This document shows, piece by piece, positions 6,204 through 6,329 of a DNA stretch of 6,329 nt. The notes under the pieces were generated by a model. The model made no database searches, was not told the DNA's origin, and saw only the letters and a program-made list of their open reading frames with translations. The stretch comes from Casp-actino8 sp040381935 (lineage in GTDB: Bacteria; Actinomycetota; Acidimicrobiia; Acidimicrobiales; Ilumatobacteraceae), in the NCBI GenBank assembly GCA_040381935.1, contig JBEIGJ010000119.1:1-6329 (forward strand), read 5' to 3'. How positions within the stretch are numbered: position 1 is the stretch's first letter; each line of letters opens with the position of its first letter. Position numbers and translations under genes: made by a program.

Positions 6204-6231
6204 ACGACGGTCGAAAACCATGTTCCGTCGT
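6204..6231. promoter_or_regulatory. 28-bp dyad, candidate operator in the divergent intergenic region
   Basis: ACGACGG (6204-6210) and CCGTCGT (6225-6231) are perfect inverted copies separated by 14 bases. Arm centres are 21 bases apart, about two helical turns, which suits a dimeric regulator. The site lies upstream of the transpeptidase on the minus strand and of the plus-strand gene starting at 6320, so it could control either or both. No known regulator family is recognised from the sequence. Confidence 0.35.
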
Positions 6232-6238
6232 TGCCCCA

Positions 6239-6302
6239 CTGGCCAGAATCCAATCTGGCCAGAATCCATTCTGGCCAGAACCCAATCTGGCCAGAACCCG
6301 AT
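6239..6302. repeat. Four tandem 16-bp repeats upstream of a gene start
   Basis: Four head-to-tail units follow the consensus CTGGCCAGAAYCCRWT at 6239-6254, 6255-6270, 6271-6286 and 6287-6302. Each contains the 8-base palindrome CTGGCCAG. At unit 3 the symmetry extends to TTCTGGCCAGAA (6269-6280). The array ends four bases before the ribosome binding site of the downstream gene, so it lies in its promoter or 5' untranslated region. It may be a set of regulator sites or a slippage-prone spacer. No clear -10/-35 pair can be placed around it. Confidence 0.85.
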
Positions 6303-6305
6303 TTT

Positions 6306-6312
6306 GGAAGGA
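6306..6312 (+). promoter_or_regulatory. Strong Shine-Dalgarno sequence for the gene at the right edge
   Basis: GGAAGGA lies seven bases before the ATG at 6320. This is the best ribosome binding site in the window and supports a real plus-strand gene running off the right edge. Confidence 0.65.
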
Positions 6313-6319
6313 TCCCCTC

Positions 6320-6329
6320 ATGAACAAAC
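6320..6329 (+). CDS. Start of a plus-strand gene cut by the window end (partial)
   Basis: Only ATG AAC AAA and one further base are present (Met-Asn-Lys), so no function can be assigned. The call depends on the well-spaced GGAAGGA upstream. The gene is divergent from the repeat-tailed L,D-transpeptidase, sharing an intergenic region of about 140 bases that contains the dyad and the 16-bp repeat array. Confidence 0.5.

Noticed and set aside
5945..6302. Possible CRISPR-like repeat arrays (18-bp and 16-bp)
   Set aside because: Both are head-to-tail tandem repeats with no unique spacers between units, the units are too short and variable for CRISPR repeats, and no cas genes are present.

Overview
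The window looks like chromosomal DNA of a moderate-GC actinobacterium. An Acidimicrobiia/Ilumatobacter-like lineage is my best guess; this is inference from protein style (paired wall enzymes with PG-binding plus YkuD domains, a HAPMO-type monooxygenase, a leaderless-looking start) and not from any marker gene. No rRNA, tRNA, CRISPR array, transposase or phage gene is visible.

Left half, plus strand: after the tail of a probable upstream gene (to base 62) come three same-direction genes. The first is a flavoprotein Baeyer-Villiger monooxygenase of the 4-hydroxyacetophenone monooxygenase type, with its extra N-terminal domain. Three bases later comes a crotonase-fold acyl-CoA enzyme that lacks both hydratase glutamates. 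After 56 bases comes the nucleotidase SurE. The first two very likely form a ketone/acyl-CoA catabolic pair. SurE is a housekeeping phosphatase that may only share their transcript.

Right half, minus strand: two tandem paralogous L,D-transpeptidases converge on surE. Both have one membrane segment, a low-complexity extracytoplasmic linker, a peptidoglycan-binding domain with a conserved cysteine pair, and a YkuD catalytic domain. In both, the usual Ser-His-Gly-Cys active-site motif has lost its histidine (SGGC and SSGC). The upstream copy also carries a strange cytoplasmic N-terminal tail of ten basic hexapeptides, encoded by ten tandem 18-bp DNA units.

Right edge: a divergent intergenic region of about 140 bases holds a 28-bp dyad and four tandem 16-bp repeats. 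These lie just upstream of a strong ribosome binding site and the first codons of a plus-strand gene cut by the window end. The repeat-tailed transpeptidase and this repeat-rich divergent region are the most unusual parts of the window.
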